Part shown: positions 7,989 through 16,006 of the stretch, piece by piece | Layout of the letters: each line of letters starts with the position of its first letter | How positions within the stretch are numbered: position 1 is the stretch's first letter | Origin: Kiritimatiellia bacterium | GTDB lineage: Bacteria; Verrucomicrobiota; Kiritimatiellia; RFP12; UBA1067 | Length of the DNA: 50,232 bases | Direction of reading: 5' to 3' | NCBI GenBank assembly: GCA_016296065.1 | Contig: JAEDKA010000025.1 | Location: 1 to 50,232, forward strand | Notes under the pieces: model-generated | What the model saw: only the letters and a program-made list of their open reading frames with translations | Database searches by the model: none | Told to the model about the DNA's origin: nothing | Program-made: the position numbers and the translations under genes

Positions 7989-9083
7989 CTAGTGGCGACT
8001 ATGTGTCGGCGATGAACGCAGGGCAAGCAAGTCGCCGAGGCGTTCGCTGGAGCATTTCGACTTTGCCGGCTGAGGTTCTGCATTTCTCGTCTTTTGGTAG
8101 TGGCGCTTGATCCTTTTGTCGAATTCCTCGTACCTTGCACCTGAGATGAGACCGAGTTCCTTGAGTCTGATGTTGAATGCCTGGGCAGAAACACCGAAGC
8201 GCCTTTTAAGGCGTAGAAGAAGTTCGTAAGTCCAGTCGTCTGGCTTGACGTGAAGGGCGAATGTCGCCGTACGGACTGCCGCGGCAGGTTGCAGGAACGT
8301 AGCGGCGAAATGATGGGCGAACCGTCGGCTTCTGGCGGAATCGCGGTAGGGTTCGAATCCGTGCTGCGCAAAGAGGAAGATTCTGCCAATCTCCGTCATA
8401 AACAGCGAGTCGCGACGTTCTGGCGTTTTTGAAAGCCCCTTGGAGAGGATGATCGTGAAGTTTCTTTGAGTCGTGGAGTAGAAAGTCGCGATAGCTGGCA
8501 TACCGGAAAGCTTGGGGTCTTCGAGGATCCGTATTCCATGTGATTCGAAAAGTGTCCGTACGTCATAGATGATTGCGGATCCCACGTCGAGATGCGAGCG
8601 GAGTATGTGCGCAAGCTGTGAGGCGCCTGATTCGGAGAGCGAGAACGGCGTCATCAAGGGCAGTGAAGTCGGTAGGTTCGCCGCTATACCGTCTTCCTCA
8701 GCAATGGCCCTGCGGACGAATTCTGCAAGCCGTTGGATTTCAGACGGGGAGAAATCTTCTTTGGGATCCTCTTTCTCGTCGCGGCGCATTATGCGGACTA
8801 TTTCGCAGAGCGCGCCCTCGACTCCGCCACGCCTTCGTGCCGACGCTGCCGACTGGACGGTGGTGTCTTGCGGTGGCCCCATAAGCTCGGCTGGCGAGAC
8901 CTGCAGGGCGGCGGCAAGCCTGCCTATTGTGCGAACCGACGGACTGTTCCTGTCGTTTTCGACAGACCACAGCTGCGTGACGTTCATTTTTGCGGCGGCG
9001 GCGAGCTCTTTCAGGATCATGTGGCGGCTTTCGCGCCACAGCCTGACGAACTTCCCGATCTTCAAGTCTTCAAGTCTGTTCAT
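7989..9083 (-). CDS. XRE-family regulator with degenerate ImmA/IrrE-like domain
   Basis: 364 residues. An N-terminal Cro/CI-type HTH covers about 10-70 (LRRLWRE-like start, KELAAAAKMNVTQLWSVEND, RTIGRLAAALQVSPAEL). A linker follows, then a C-terminal domain with the layout of ImmA/IrrE (COG2856): RRDSLFMTEIGRIFLF aligns with the usual AHELGH zinc motif, RRFAHHFAATFLQP with the EANRFAAEFLMP motif, and RLKRRFGVSAQAFNIRL with the usual tail. Both zinc histidines of HExxH are absent (TEIGR), so peptidase activity is unlikely. It is transcribed divergently from cas3 across 172 nt and is a plausible regulator of the CRISPR operon. No strong ribosome binding site is visible. Confidence 0.85.
   Translation of the reverse strand: MNRLEDLKIGKFVRLWRESRHMILKELAAAAKMNVTQLWSVENDRNSPSVRTIGRLAAALQVSPAELMGPPQDTTVQSAASARRRGGVEGALCEIVRIMRRDEKEDPKEDFSPSEIQRLAEFVRRAIAEEDGIAANLPTSLPLMTPFSLSESGASQLAHILRSHLDVGSAIIYDVRTLFESHGIRILEDPKLSGMPAIATFYSTTQRNFTIILSKGLSKTPERRDSLFMTEIGRIFLFAQHGFEPYRDSARSRRFAHHFAATFLQPAAAVRTATFALHVKPDDWTYELLLRLKRRFGVSAQAFNIRLKELGLISGARYEEFDKRIKRHYQKTRNAEPQPAKSKCSSERLGDLLALRSSPTHSRH
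9061..9075 (-). promoter_or_regulatory. tandem TTCAAGT boxes at 5' end of regulator gene
   Basis: TTCAAGT occurs at 9061-9067 and 9069-9075, within the first codons of the regulator. Further copies lie at 9115-9121 (same orientation) and 9152-9158 (inverted). The set is a candidate operator for autoregulation. Confidence 0.4.
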
Positions 9084-9114
9084 GGCTTGCGGTCCTCAGT
9101 GCATGGTCTGGCAT

Positions 9115-9158
9115 TTCAAGTCGAAAAAAATTATAGCATTTTTGTGCTTGTACTTGAA
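9115..9158. promoter_or_regulatory. candidate operator and regulator promoter
   Basis: An inverted repeat, TTCAAGT (9115-9121) and ACTTGAA (9152-9158), brackets the regulator's promoter. Its -10 TATAAT on the minus strand is at 9135-9130, preceded by TGC. Occupation of these boxes would block the regulator promoter. Confidence 0.5.
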
Positions 9159-9160
9159 TA

Positions 9161-9194
9161 TGCAAATTTACATATTTTGATCTGTTGCAAATTT
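9161..9194. repeat. direct repeat TGCAAATTT upstream of cas3
   Basis: TGCAAATTT occurs at 9161-9169 and 9186-9194, spaced 25 nt, about 30 nt upstream of the cas3 -35 box. It is a possible second regulatory site; chance is not excluded in this AT-rich stretch. Confidence 0.35.
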
Positions 9195-9220
9195 CGATAA
9201 AAATAGTGAAATCTCTCGCG

Positions 9221-9249
9221 TGGACAAATGACAGTGAATATGAGATAAT
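9221..9249 (+). promoter_or_regulatory. cas operon promoter, leaderless
   Basis: TGGACA (9221-9226), a 17 nt spacer, and GATAAT (9244-9249) preceded by TGA. Only 6 nt separate the -10 from the cas3 GTG at 9256, so the cas3 mRNA is predicted to be leaderless. Confidence 0.65.
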
Positions 9250-9255
9250 GTAGCT

Positions 9256-11517
9256 GTGAAAAAGAATGAGATATATGCACATAGCCGCGCTAAGGCGCAG
9301 CAGACCGTATGGCAAACTTTGCAGGAGCATTGCAAGGCTGTTGCCGAGCGGTCTGCAGATTTTGCGGGACCTTTTGCAAGCGCCGAGTGCGGACGGTTGA
9401 TGGGTGTTGTTCACGATCTTGGTAAAGCTCGATTTTCTTTTCAGTCGTACCTTCGCCGCTGCAATGGAATAGAGGATTCAGAAGTAGATTATGGGGACCA
9501 TTCACATTCAGGCGCGGGAGCGTGTTGGTTAATGGGGCATGCGGGAAACATCGGCAAAGCACTTGCCTATTGTGTCGCAGGACATCATGCAGGGCTTCCT
9601 GACTGGTCGGGAGGGGAATCGCCCAACGGCGCGCTGGCAATTCGTCTGAAAGAAGATGCCAGTGTGCTCGAGGAGCCTAATGTCAAAGCGTGGATCGCCG
9701 ACCATGAGGCCGGATGGCCAAGCGAAAGTATACCTTCTCCATTTGTATTCAGTCGCGATGATAGTTCATTGTCGTTCTGGATTAGAATGATGTATTCCTG
9801 TCTGGTTGACGCTGACTTTCTTGACACCGAATCGTTTATGGACCCAGAACGTTCTGCGTTAAGGTACGGCACCCATACACTCGATGTTTTGCAGAAAACA
9901 TTTTTTGCCAAACTCGACGAAAAGCAGCGGTCTGCAGTGTATTCCCCTGTCAATCGCATCCGCGGAGAAATCCGAAGGGTGTGTGAAGAAGCGGCGGACT
10001 TATCTCCGGGCGTCTTTTCGCTGACAGTCCCGACTGGTGGAGGGAAGACGCTTTCAGGGACTGCATTTGCCTTTAAGCACGCGCTCCGTCATGGCTTGAA
10101 GCGAATCATCTATGTCATTCCCTACACTTCTATTATAGAGCAGACGGCGGATGTCTTGCGTGGATTCCTTGGCGCGGAGAATGTACTTGAACATCACTCC
10201 AATTTCGATCCTGACAAGGAAACGCAGCAGTCGAGACTTGCGTCAGAGAACTGGGATGCGCCAGTAGTTGTCACAACTGCGGTCCAATTCTTTGAATCGC
10301 TTTATGCCTGCAAGTCGAGCCGCTGCCGAAAGTTACACAACATTGCCGAGAGTGTTGTCATCCTCGACGAGGTTCAGCTATTGCCGACACGTCTGCTATT
10401 GCCTTGTGCCGAGGCGATACGCCAACTTGCCCAGCACTACCGCGCGACCATTGTTCTTTCCACGGCCACTCAACTCAATCTGCCGGGCGTTGAACCTTCT
10501 CTCGTCCACGAGATTGTGCCGCCGACGCTCAATCTGTACCATCGTCTCAAGCGCACGAACATTGAGTTTCCCGTGAATCGAGCTTTGCGTCGCACCTGGG
10601 CAGATATTGCGGATGAGTTGATGTCGTTTGATCAGGTTCTCTGCATCGTGAATTCACGTCGCGATTGCTATGAGCTGTTCTCAAAGATGGCGGATGGGAC
10701 AGTGCATCTTTCGGCAAGCATGTGCGGCGGGCACCGTTCGCGCGTCATAGCTGATATTAAGCGCAAGCTCGCTGCTGGAGAGCCGATTCGCGTTATTTCG
10801 ACGCAACTTGTCGAAGCCGGTGTGGATGTTGATTTCCCTGTTGTGTATCGGGCGTTTGCGGGGCTTTCGTCCGTCGCGCAGTCTGCTGGTCGATGCAATC
10901 GCGAAGGTCGGTTGTCGGGGCTTGGTCGAGTTGTCGTGTTCATGCCGCCGGAAGAGTCGAAAATCAAGGATCTGCGTGATGGCGAATATGCGATGAGCGA
11001 TCTTCTTGAACGTTCTTGCTGTGTGGACGCGGATGACCCTGATTCCTATCCCGCGTTCTTCGAAGCTCTTCACTCACGAGCAAACGATCTTGGGGTTGTG
11101 TTTAAGCAGTTGCTAGGCGTGCCTGTTCCAAAAGAGTTTTGCAATGGTTCTTCGTTTCGGGCAATGCCTTTGCAATATCAATTCCGCGAAGCGGCGGCTG
11201 CATTTAAGATGATCGACGGCGCTGCGCAGGTTCCGATAATCGTCCGCTTCGGCGGTAGCGACTCGTTAATTGCCTCACTTCGGGCGGTGGGGCCGAAGAG
11301 GGACATCATGCGGCGCCTACAACGTTACATTGTAAATGTGCCGCGATCAAGTGTCGGGGGATTGATAGAAAAGGGAATGGTTGAGGAATTGGCAGTTCCC
11401 CCGCAGAGAGATGTGCCGTCAGGCATATATGTCCAAACCATGCCGTCTGCCTATCATGATGACATTGGATTGGATTTGTTTGGCTCGGGCCTTCTAAATG
11501 AGGATTTCATAGCTTAA
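9256..11517 (+). CDS. cas3: CRISPR-associated helicase/nuclease Cas3 (type I-C)
   Basis: 753 residues from GTG 9256. An N-terminal HD nuclease domain (H25, H53-D54 in VVHDLGKA, further His in DHSHSGAGA and GHHAG) is followed by an SF2 helicase. The helicase has Walker A near residue 260 (TGGGKT), a DEVQ box near 371 (VILDEVQLLP), an STAT motif and motif VI (QSAGRCNREG). Cas3 is recruited by Cascade to unwind and degrade target DNA. It heads the interference genes. Cas5c starts 15 nt downstream behind an AAAGGAG site. The gene is visibly less GC-rich than the flanking chromosome. Confidence 0.97.
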   Translation: MKKNEIYAHSRAKAQQTVWQTLQEHCKAVAERSADFAGPFASAECGRLMGVVHDLGKARFSFQSYLRRCNGIEDSEVDYGDHSHSGAGACWLMGHAGNIGKALAYCVAGHHAGLPDWSGGESPNGALAIRLKEDASVLEEPNVKAWIADHEAGWPSESIPSPFVFSRDDSSLSFWIRMMYSCLVDADFLDTESFMDPERSALRYGTHTLDVLQKTFFAKLDEKQRSAVYSPVNRIRGEIRRVCEEAADLSPGVFSLTVPTGGGKTLSGTAFAFKHALRHGLKRIIYVIPYTSIIEQTADVLRGFLGAENVLEHHSNFDPDKETQQSRLASENWDAPVVVTTAVQFFESLYACKSSRCRKLHNIAESVVILDEVQLLPTRLLLPCAEAIRQLAQHYRATIVLSTATQLNLPGVEPSLVHEIVPPTLNLYHRLKRTNIEFPVNRALRRTWADIADELMSFDQVLCIVNSRRDCYELFSKMADGTVHLSASMCGGHRSRVIADIKRKLAAGEPIRVISTQLVEAGVDVDFPVVYRAFAGLSSVAQSAGRCNREGRLSGLGRVVVFMPPEESKIKDLRDGEYAMSDLLERSCCVDADDPDSYPAFFEALHSRANDLGVVFKQLLGVPVPKEFCNGSSFRAMPLQYQFREAAAAFKMIDGAAQVPIIVRFGGSDSLIASLRAVGPKRDIMRRLQRYIVNVPRSSVGGLIEKGMVEELAVPPQRDVPSGIYVQTMPSAYHDDIGLDLFGSGLLNEDFIA

Positions 11518-11531
11518 AGGAGATAAATATA

Positions 11532-12161
11532 ATGAAAGGTTTTTGTTTGGAGGTGTCAGGTGACTATGCATGCTTTACTCGACCGGAAATGAAGGTCGAG
11601 CGCGTGAGCTACGACGTCATCACGCCTTCCGCCGCACGCGGCATTTTCACGGCTATATTCTGGAAGCCCGCTATTCGCTGGCGGATAACGAGAATCGATG
11701 TGCTGAATCCGATTCGCTGGACGAGTGTTAGGCGCAATGAGGTCTCGGCGGTGGCAAGTCCTCGTTCCGGAGGCATATTTGTCGAGGACGCTCGTCAGCA
11801 ACGGGCGGGGCTGATACTTCGCGATGTTCGCTACCGCCTTAGGGGAGAGTTTGATGTAGTGTCAGCAGGCGCAGACCCTGCAAAGTATGCGGCGATGTTT
11901 GATCGCCGTGCCACAAACGGGCAGTATTTCATGCATCCCTATCTGGGCTGTCGAGAGTTTTCTTGTAGGGAGATTCGACTTGTTAAGGACGTAGCTTCGG
12001 AAAATGCAAAACCAATCTCAGAGACGCGCGATCTTGGGTTCATGCTTTTTGACATGGACTATTCTGACATGAATGACATTAAGCCGATGTTCTATCGCCC
12101 GAAGATGGTTGATGGCGTCATAGCTGTCCCTCATCCTGATTCGGAGGAGGTGTTCAAATGA
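11532..12161 (+). CDS. cas5: Cas5c (Cas5d) crRNA endonuclease and Cascade subunit
   Basis: 209 residues after an AAAGGAG site. The start resembles the family (FCLEVSGDYACFTRPEMKVERVSYDVITPSAARGI), including the glycine-poor Cas5-type N-terminal RAMP fold and the CRE(F/I) segments later. In type I-C systems, which lack Cas6, this subunit cleaves the repeat RNA and caps the 5' handle of the crRNA. The stop overlaps the cas8c start (ATGA at 12158-12161). Confidence 0.95.
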   Translation: MKGFCLEVSGDYACFTRPEMKVERVSYDVITPSAARGIFTAIFWKPAIRWRITRIDVLNPIRWTSVRRNEVSAVASPRSGGIFVEDARQQRAGLILRDVRYRLRGEFDVVSAGADPAKYAAMFDRRATNGQYFMHPYLGCREFSCREIRLVKDVASENAKPISETRDLGFMLFDMDYSDMNDIKPMFYRPKMVDGVIAVPHPDSEEVFK

Positions 12162-13876
12162 TTCTTCAGGCGCTTAAAGAATACTACGACCGCAAGGCTG
12201 CCGATCCCGATTCTGGCATCGCGCCGTTGGGATGGGAACAGAAGGAAATTCCGTTTCTCATTGTCCTTCGTGAGGACGGGTCGCTTGTGCGCGTTGAGGA
12301 TACACGGGAAAATGTTGGCAAGAAAAAACGAGCAAAAGTATTTCTTGTACCGCAAGCGGTTAAACGCACGGTTGGCGTCTCGGCAAATCTTCTGTGGGAT
12401 AATGTTGAGTATGTGACAGGTGTCGTTTGCAAAAGTAGGCCGGAGCGTGTCGCAGCTCAACATCAGGCGTTTGTTGATCGCTTGACTGAATTGGTGAAAT
12501 GCCCTGAAGTGAAAACGATTTGTGCATTTCTTGCGACTCCCGACTACCGTGACAAGTTGGCGACTTTCCCAGAATGGAAGGAAGCCGTTGATGAATGTGC
12601 GTTCGTCTCATTCAAGCTTGTCGGGGAGACATGTCCCGTATTCAACATGCGAGACATTGTCGAGCAAATTGATTCTGGAAAATCATCAAGAGCGGAGGCA
12701 TCTGATGGAGAGATTTGCCTTGTAACTGGCAGACGAGATGTTGTGGCCAAATTGCACCCGGCAATCAAAGGTGTACAGGGCACGAATACGACGGGTGGCA
12801 ACATTATTTCGTTCAACTTCCCTGCGGCCTGCTCGTTTGGAAAAATGCAAGGAGAGAACGCCCCGATAGGTGAACGTGCGGCATTTGAATACACCACGGC
12901 GCTCAATATGCTGCTCGGCAAGGATTCGCGGCAGAAGATGTCTGTGGGCGATGCTACGGCGGTATTTTGGTCTGAAAAGAAGACGTCTCTTGAAGACGAG
13001 TTCTTCGACTTGTTCGGCGAGTCTGAAAAGGATAATCCCGATGAAGGCGTAGCTGCCGTAGAGCGCCTTCTGGCATCGGTGCGAACCGGCGCTTTTTCTC
13101 ACGAGGACAACACAACGCGTTTTTATGTGTTGGGTCTTGCGCCGAACTCGGCACGTATTTCTGTTCGATTCTGGCACTATGGAACCGTCGCGGAGATGGA
13201 GCGGCGTTTTGCTGATTGGTTTGAGAACCTACGCATCGCACACGGCCCAAAGGACAAGGATCATCTATCACTCTGGCGGCTATTGGTCTCAATGGCGCCG
13301 CTCGGCAAGAGCGAAAATATTCAGCCGAATCTCGCCGGTGCGGTCATGCGCAGCATATTGGAAGGAACTCCGTATCCCGCGACACTTCTTGCGTCCGCAA
13401 TTCAACGTGTCAAGGCTGAACCACACGCCAGGCCGGATGTCGCGTATGCTCGTGCAAAGCTTATCAAGGCATTTCTAAATCACAACAAAGAAAGGAAACT
13501 CACCGTGAGTCTCGACAAGGAAAACACTGATATCGGCTATCGTCTCGGTCGGCTCTTCGCTGTGCTGGAGAAGATTCAAGAGGAAGCGAATCCCGGCATT
13601 AACGCTACGATTCGCGACAAGTTCTATGCATCGGCGTCTTCTACGCCAAATGCCGTGTTTGGCAACCTGATGCGGTTGAAGAACCATCATCTGGGAAAGC
13701 TTTCGCAGGGCAGGTCGATTTACTTCGAGAGGCTTCTTGGCGAAGTAATTTCCGAAATACCTTCGTTCCCTGCTCACCTTTCACTTGATGAGCAGGGTGA
13801 TTTTGCAATCGGCTACTATCATCAGCGACAGGATTTCTTCACCAAGAAGGAAGTTGCGAATAACGGATCAATATAA
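12158..13876 (+). CDS. cas8c: Cas8c (Csd1) large Cascade subunit
   Basis: 572 residues, usual length for Csd1. It begins MILQALKEYYDRKA and contains family-like stretches such as TGGNIISFNFPAACSFG, YTTALNMLL and FYVLGLAPNSARISVRFW. The C-terminal region is helical and contains GYRLGRLFAVLEKIQEEA. It forms the large subunit for PAM recognition in type I-C Cascade; in this subtype an internal start often also yields a separate Cas11c small subunit. A likely Cas11c start has not been assigned here. It is coupled to cas5 by ATGA; cas7 follows after 24 nt with a GGAG site. Confidence 0.94.
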   Translation: MILQALKEYYDRKAADPDSGIAPLGWEQKEIPFLIVLREDGSLVRVEDTRENVGKKKRAKVFLVPQAVKRTVGVSANLLWDNVEYVTGVVCKSRPERVAAQHQAFVDRLTELVKCPEVKTICAFLATPDYRDKLATFPEWKEAVDECAFVSFKLVGETCPVFNMRDIVEQIDSGKSSRAEASDGEICLVTGRRDVVAKLHPAIKGVQGTNTTGGNIISFNFPAACSFGKMQGENAPIGERAAFEYTTALNMLLGKDSRQKMSVGDATAVFWSEKKTSLEDEFFDLFGESEKDNPDEGVAAVERLLASVRTGAFSHEDNTTRFYVLGLAPNSARISVRFWHYGTVAEMERRFADWFENLRIAHGPKDKDHLSLWRLLVSMAPLGKSENIQPNLAGAVMRSILEGTPYPATLLASAIQRVKAEPHARPDVAYARAKLIKAFLNHNKERKLTVSLDKENTDIGYRLGRLFAVLEKIQEEANPGINATIRDKFYASASSTPNAVFGNLMRLKNHHLGKLSQGRSIYFERLLGEVISEIPSFPAHLSLDEQGDFAIGYYHQRQDFFTKKEVANNGSI

Positions 13877-13900
13877 GAACAAATCAAAGGAGATAACATC

Positions 13901-14815
13901 ATGGCTACAGAACTCAAGAACCGCTACGACTTCATGCTTGTCTTTGACGTGAAGGATGGCAATCCCAATGGAGATCCAGACGCGGGCAATCTGCCGCGTG
14001 TCGATTCTGAAACTGGCGAAGGACTTGTCACAGACGTCTGCCTCAAGCGCAAGGTGCGCAACTACGTGCAACTTGTAAAGGGAGGCGAAGCTGGGTATGA
14101 CATATTTGTCAAGGAAAAGGCGATTCTCAATAAAGAGATTGATAAGGCTTATGCCGATCTTGCAATTGACCTTTCGAAACCGCCGGCGGATGTTGCCGAT
14201 GGCAAAAAGCGCAATAAGGAAGGCCAAGGGCAAGGCGGAGAAGTCTTGCAGGCCCGTGATAAGATGTGCGCAACCTATTTTGACATTCGCACGTTTGGTG
14301 CCGTGATGTCGACTGGTGCTAACGCTGGACAGGTTCGTGGTCCTGTGCAGCTGACGTTCGCTCGTTCGGTTGATCCTGTTGTCACTCTTGAACATTCAAT
14401 AACTCGCATGGCTGTTGCTACCGAAGCGGAAGCAGAGAAACAGAGCGGCGATAACCGCACAATGGGACGCAAGAACACCGTTCCGTACGGCCTGTATGTT
14501 TCCTATGGATTCGTTTCGCCAGCATTGGCGAAGCAGACGGGGTTCTCCGAGGAAGACCTTGAGATGCTTTGGACGGCTCTTGTGAACATGTTCGATCAGG
14601 ACCATTCTGCGGCGCGCGGCATGATGGCTACGCAGAAATTGATCATTTTCAAGCATGATTCAGCGCTTGGCAATGCCCCGTCGCACAAGCTCTTCGACTC
14701 GGTGAGAATCGCAAAGAAAACTGATATTGCTGTTGCGCGTAGATTTGCAGATTACGAAGTGGCTCTGCCAAATAGCGGCAACGTGCCCGAAGGCGTTAAG
14801 CTTGAAGTTAGGTAA
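13901..14815 (+). CDS. cas7: Cas7c (Csd2) backbone subunit
   Basis: 304 residues, beginning near RYDFMLVFDVKDGNPNGDPD, the hallmark N-terminus of the Csh2/Csd2 family, with RGPVQLTFARSVDPV and a TMGRKNTVPYGLYVSYGF segment. It forms the helical backbone of Cascade along the spacer part of the crRNA. An AAAGGAGATAACATC leader supplies the ribosome binding site. A long hairpin follows the stop before the RhuM gene, which may attenuate transcription into the downstream genes. Confidence 0.97.
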   Translation: MATELKNRYDFMLVFDVKDGNPNGDPDAGNLPRVDSETGEGLVTDVCLKRKVRNYVQLVKGGEAGYDIFVKEKAILNKEIDKAYADLAIDLSKPPADVADGKKRNKEGQGQGGEVLQARDKMCATYFDIRTFGAVMSTGANAGQVRGPVQLTFARSVDPVVTLEHSITRMAVATEAEAEKQSGDNRTMGRKNTVPYGLYVSYGFVSPALAKQTGFSEEDLEMLWTALVNMFDQDHSAARGMMATQKLIIFKHDSALGNAPSHKLFDSVRIAKKTDIAVARRFADYEVALPNSGNVPEGVKLEVR

Positions 14816-14826
14816 ATGGCGCTGTT

Positions 14827-14876
14827 GGCATGAGAGGTGAGACATTAGATGCGATTCGTGTCTAATGTCTCATGCC
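14827..14876 (+). promoter_or_regulatory. long hairpin between cas7 and RhuM gene
   Basis: GGCATGAG (14827-14834) pairs with CTCATGCC (14869-14876). ACATTAGA (14842-14849) pairs with TCTAATGT (14861-14868). A 7 nt bulge lies on the 5' side. No T run follows, so it is not a classical intrinsic terminator. It may be an attenuator, an RNA-stability element separating the interference genes from RhuM-cas4-cas1-cas2, or a DNA operator. Confidence 0.6.
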
Positions 14877-14920
14877 AAATCCGAAATGTTCGGCAATTCA
14901 TTATGAAAGGATGATCAAAA

Positions 14921-16006
14921 ATGCCGCGCAAGAAAAAGCCGCATGACAAGTGGGAGCTCGAGCCGCAGAAGTCTTCTGCGGCGCAGTTCCTCACCTACAT
15001 TGCCTCCACTGGCGAAGGTGTCGAAAAATATGAAATCCGCTACGAGGACGAGAATATCTGGATGAGCCAGAAGATGCTCGCCGCGGTATATGGCGTTGGG
15101 GTCCCAAATATTGCCTATCATCTTAGGAAGTTGTTTTCTGATGCTGAGCTGGACAAGGATTCAGTTATTAAAGAAATTTTAATAACTGCCCAAGATGGCA
15201 AGAAATACAATGTAAGCCACTATAATCTGCAAGTTATAATCGCCCTTGGTTTTAAGATAGACAACGAAAAGGCTATAGCTTTCCGGAAGTGGGCGAACCA
15301 GATCGTGTCGGAATACACCATAAAGGGCTGGGTGATGGATGTGCCGCGTCTAAAGGACGGTTCGCCAATCACCGACAAGTATTTTGAGCATCAGCTCGAG
15401 CGGATCCGCGAGATTCGCATGAGCGAACGAAAGTTCTACCAGAAGGTTACGGACCTCTACGCCACCGCGATAGACTACGACAGGAACTCCAACACGACGC
15501 GCGTATTCTTTGCTACCGTCCAGAACAGGATGCACTGCGCTGTTCATGGACATACGGCTGCGGAGATCCTTTATACTCGCGCAGATTCCAGCAAGGACCA
15601 TATGGGGTTGAACAACTGGGAAGATGGGCCTGACGGGAAAATCAAGAAGTCGGATGTGGTGGTTGCCAAGAACTACTTGACTGACGACGAGCTTGAAATA
15701 ATGGGGCGGATGGTAAATGCGTTTCTCGAGTATGCAGAGGCGCAGACCAAGCGGAAGATCCCGCTTACAATGGAAGATTGGAAAGTCAGACTCGACAAGT
15801 TTCTCGAGTTGTTCGATCAGCATGCGCCAAAATATGCAGGCGACCCGGTGACGGCGTGTCAGGCACAACTTTATGCCGAGTCGGAATTCGAGAGATACCG
15901 CATCGTCCAAGACAGGCTTTTCATGAGCGACTATGACAGGTATCTGCTGGCTCTGGAAGAAGAGATCAAGAATAATTCGAATGACGAAGAGCAAAGTAAT
16001 ACATGA
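14921..16006 (+). CDS. RhuM-family protein embedded in cas operon
   Basis: 361 residues. It matches the virulence RhuM family: the N-terminal DNA-binding-like part (IWMSQKMLAAVYGV, ISYHLRKLF-like helix, ELDKDSVIKEI, VSHYNLQVIIALGFKID, FRKWANQIVSEYTIKGW) and the C-terminal part (RKFYQKVTDLYATAIDYD, FFATVQNRMHCAVHGHTAAE, RADSSKDHMGLNNW). It starts after a GAAAGGATG site and its TGA overlaps the cas4 ATG (16003-16006), so it is translationally coupled to the adaptation module. RhuM proteins are usually found in mobile and defence islands with no settled biochemical role. It is not a standard type I-C gene, so a CRISPR-associated accessory role is inferred. Confidence 0.9.
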   Translation: MPRKKKPHDKWELEPQKSSAAQFLTYIASTGEGVEKYEIRYEDENIWMSQKMLAAVYGVGVPNIAYHLRKLFSDAELDKDSVIKEILITAQDGKKYNVSHYNLQVIIALGFKIDNEKAIAFRKWANQIVSEYTIKGWVMDVPRLKDGSPITDKYFEHQLERIREIRMSERKFYQKVTDLYATAIDYDRNSNTTRVFFATVQNRMHCAVHGHTAAEILYTRADSSKDHMGLNNWEDGPDGKIKKSDVVVAKNYLTDDELEIMGRMVNAFLEYAEAQTKRKIPLTMEDWKVRLDKFLELFDQHAPKYAGDPVTACQAQLYAESEFERYRIVQDRLFMSDYDRYLLALEEEIKNNSNDEEQSNT

